This document shows positions 13,013 through 13,645 of a stretch of 13,645 nucleotides of DNA, one piece after another. Location: the NCBI GenBank assembly GCA_018303645.1, contig JAGVXR010000028.1, forward strand, positions 1 to 13,645. Direction: 5' to 3'. This DNA comes from Candidatus Woesearchaeota archaeon. GTDB lineage: Archaea; Nanobdellota; Nanobdellia; Woesearchaeales; GW2011-AR4. The translations under genes were made by a program, and so were the position numbers. Below the pieces are notes generated by a model that saw only the letters and a program-made list of their open reading frames with translations, made no database searches and was not told the origin of the DNA. Numbering within the stretch: the first letter of the stretch is position 1; the number at the start of each line of letters is the position of its first letter.

Positions 13013-13645
13013 TTAAGCCATCAAAAATATTTGAAGTTTATGAATCAAGTGAGAGGAGAAGGCAGCTTTACACCATTAATGTTGTCGCAGGGCAACAAGT
13101 ATACGGCGAAAGGCTTGTCAATGAAAATGGCATTGAATACAGGGAATGGGATGCCTTCAAGAGCAAGCTTGCAGCAACAATTCTTAAGGGAAGCCCAAAC
13201 ATTGGAATCAGGAAAGGCGATGCCGTGCTTTATCTTGGCTCTGCATCAGGCACGACAGTAAGCCACGTCTCGGATATTGTCGGCAATGACGGCTTTGTTT
13301 TTGCTGTCGACATTGCGCCAAGGGTTATGAGGGATTTGATTTTCTTGTGCTATGGACGGAAAAACATAGCGCCAATACTGGCAGACGCAAATAAAATCAA
13401 CAAATTAATTGAGAGAGTTTGTGCTGTTGATGTTGTTTATCAGGATGTGGCGCAGAAAAGCCAGGTTGATATTTTTTTGAAAAATGTTAATTTATTTTTA
13501 AAGCAGGATGGCTATGCTTTACTGGCTGTTAAGGCAAGGAGCATTGACGTCACAAAAAATCCAAAACTGATATTTAAAGAGGTAAAAGAAAAGCTGGAAA
13601 AAACATTGACAATAATTGACTACAGGGAGCTTGAGCCTTTCCAGA
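13009..13645 (+). CDS. flpA: Fibrillarin-like rRNA/tRNA 2'-O-methyltransferase (3' end outside window)
   Basis: This is the SAM-dependent catalytic subunit of the C/D sRNP, partner of Nop5. The frame is open from the ATG at 13009, which overlaps the nop5 stop (ATGA), to the right edge: 212 residues of an expected 225-235. The N-terminal beta domain (about 1-55) includes VYGERLV and IEYREWDAFKSKLAA. The methyltransferase core has YLGSASGTTVSHVSDI (75-90), the acidic SAM-binding D101 in FAVDIAPRVMRDL, QDVAQKSQVDIFLKN (145-159), and VKARSIDVTKNP (174-185) with K175 of the catalytic set. ELEPF (208-211), near the usual C-terminus, is reached before the edge, so only a short piece is missing. Length and motifs are normal. 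Confidence 0.96.
   Translation, partial: MIKPSKIFEVYESSERRRQLYTINVVAGQQVYGERLVNENGIEYREWDAFKSKLAATILKGSPNIGIRKGDAVLYLGSASGTTVSHVSDIVGNDGFVFAVDIAPRVMRDLIFLCYGRKNIAPILADANKINKLIERVCAVDVVYQDVAQKSQVDIFLKNVNLFLKQDGYALLAVKARSIDVTKNPKLIFKEVKEKLEKTLTIIDYRELEPFQ

Noticed and set aside
13031..13261. Plus-strand 76-codon ORF inside fibrillarin
   Set aside because: It is in a different frame within the well-supported flpA coding sequence.
1..13645. CRISPR array, rRNA, tRNA, transposase or integrase genes
   Set aside because: I looked for regularly spaced repeats, tRNA-like cloverleaf elements and mobile-element proteins on both strands and found none.

Overview
The window looks like chromosomal DNA from an AT-rich archaeon, most probably a DPANN lineage of the Woesearchaeota/Pacearchaeota type. 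The support is: an adjacent nop5-fibrillarin pair, an archaeal-order secF-secD pair, an archaeal-type UMP kinase, TATA boxes about 25 bases upstream of start codons with little or no leader, and many very short spacers. The lineage assignment is an inference from gene style and was not tested against a database.

Layout, left to right. (1) The N-terminal part of a minus-strand gene with a CARF-like Rossmann pattern runs off the left edge. (2) A 197-base spacer is packed with perfect inverted repeats. (3) A minus-strand rhomboid protease is divergent from pyrG (CTP synthase), which has a Shine-Dalgarno sequence and a possible leader ORF. (4) An unrecognised gene of about 147 codons has codon use unlike its neighbours. 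(5) secF-secD encode the membrane proteins that assist Sec export; SecD carries a PDZ-like domain and a cluster of N-glycosylation sequons. (6) A spacer with repeat-like hairpins leads to a class I SAM methyltransferase. (7) A second spacer holds a GC-rich island that may be a structured RNA or a dispersed repeat. (8) Two tandem four-helix transporter-like proteins of the DMT/SMR type follow, then pyrH (UMP kinase) with a small membrane protein. (9) Convergent to these is a minus-strand operon: cutA, an ABC1/UbiB-type kinase-like protein and a YdjM/DUF457 membrane hydrolase. (10) Divergent from cutA is the nop5-flpA operon for C/D-box sRNP-guided 2'-O-methylation; flpA is cut by the right edge.

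Most genes are ordinary housekeeping genes. PyrH and PyrG catalyse two steps of the route from UMP to CTP, although they are not in one operon. SecD and SecF work together, as do Nop5 and fibrillarin. I do not see a complete, clearly new multi-gene system. The items most worth checking are the CARF-like partial gene with its operator-like promoter repeat, the pyrG leader ORF, the PDZ-bearing SecD, the orphan gene after pyrG, the GC-rich island, and the family of TCGAAAAT-type palindromes placed at gene ends and between divergent promoters. No spacer exceeds 300 bases, and I see no tRNA, rRNA, CRISPR array or transposase.
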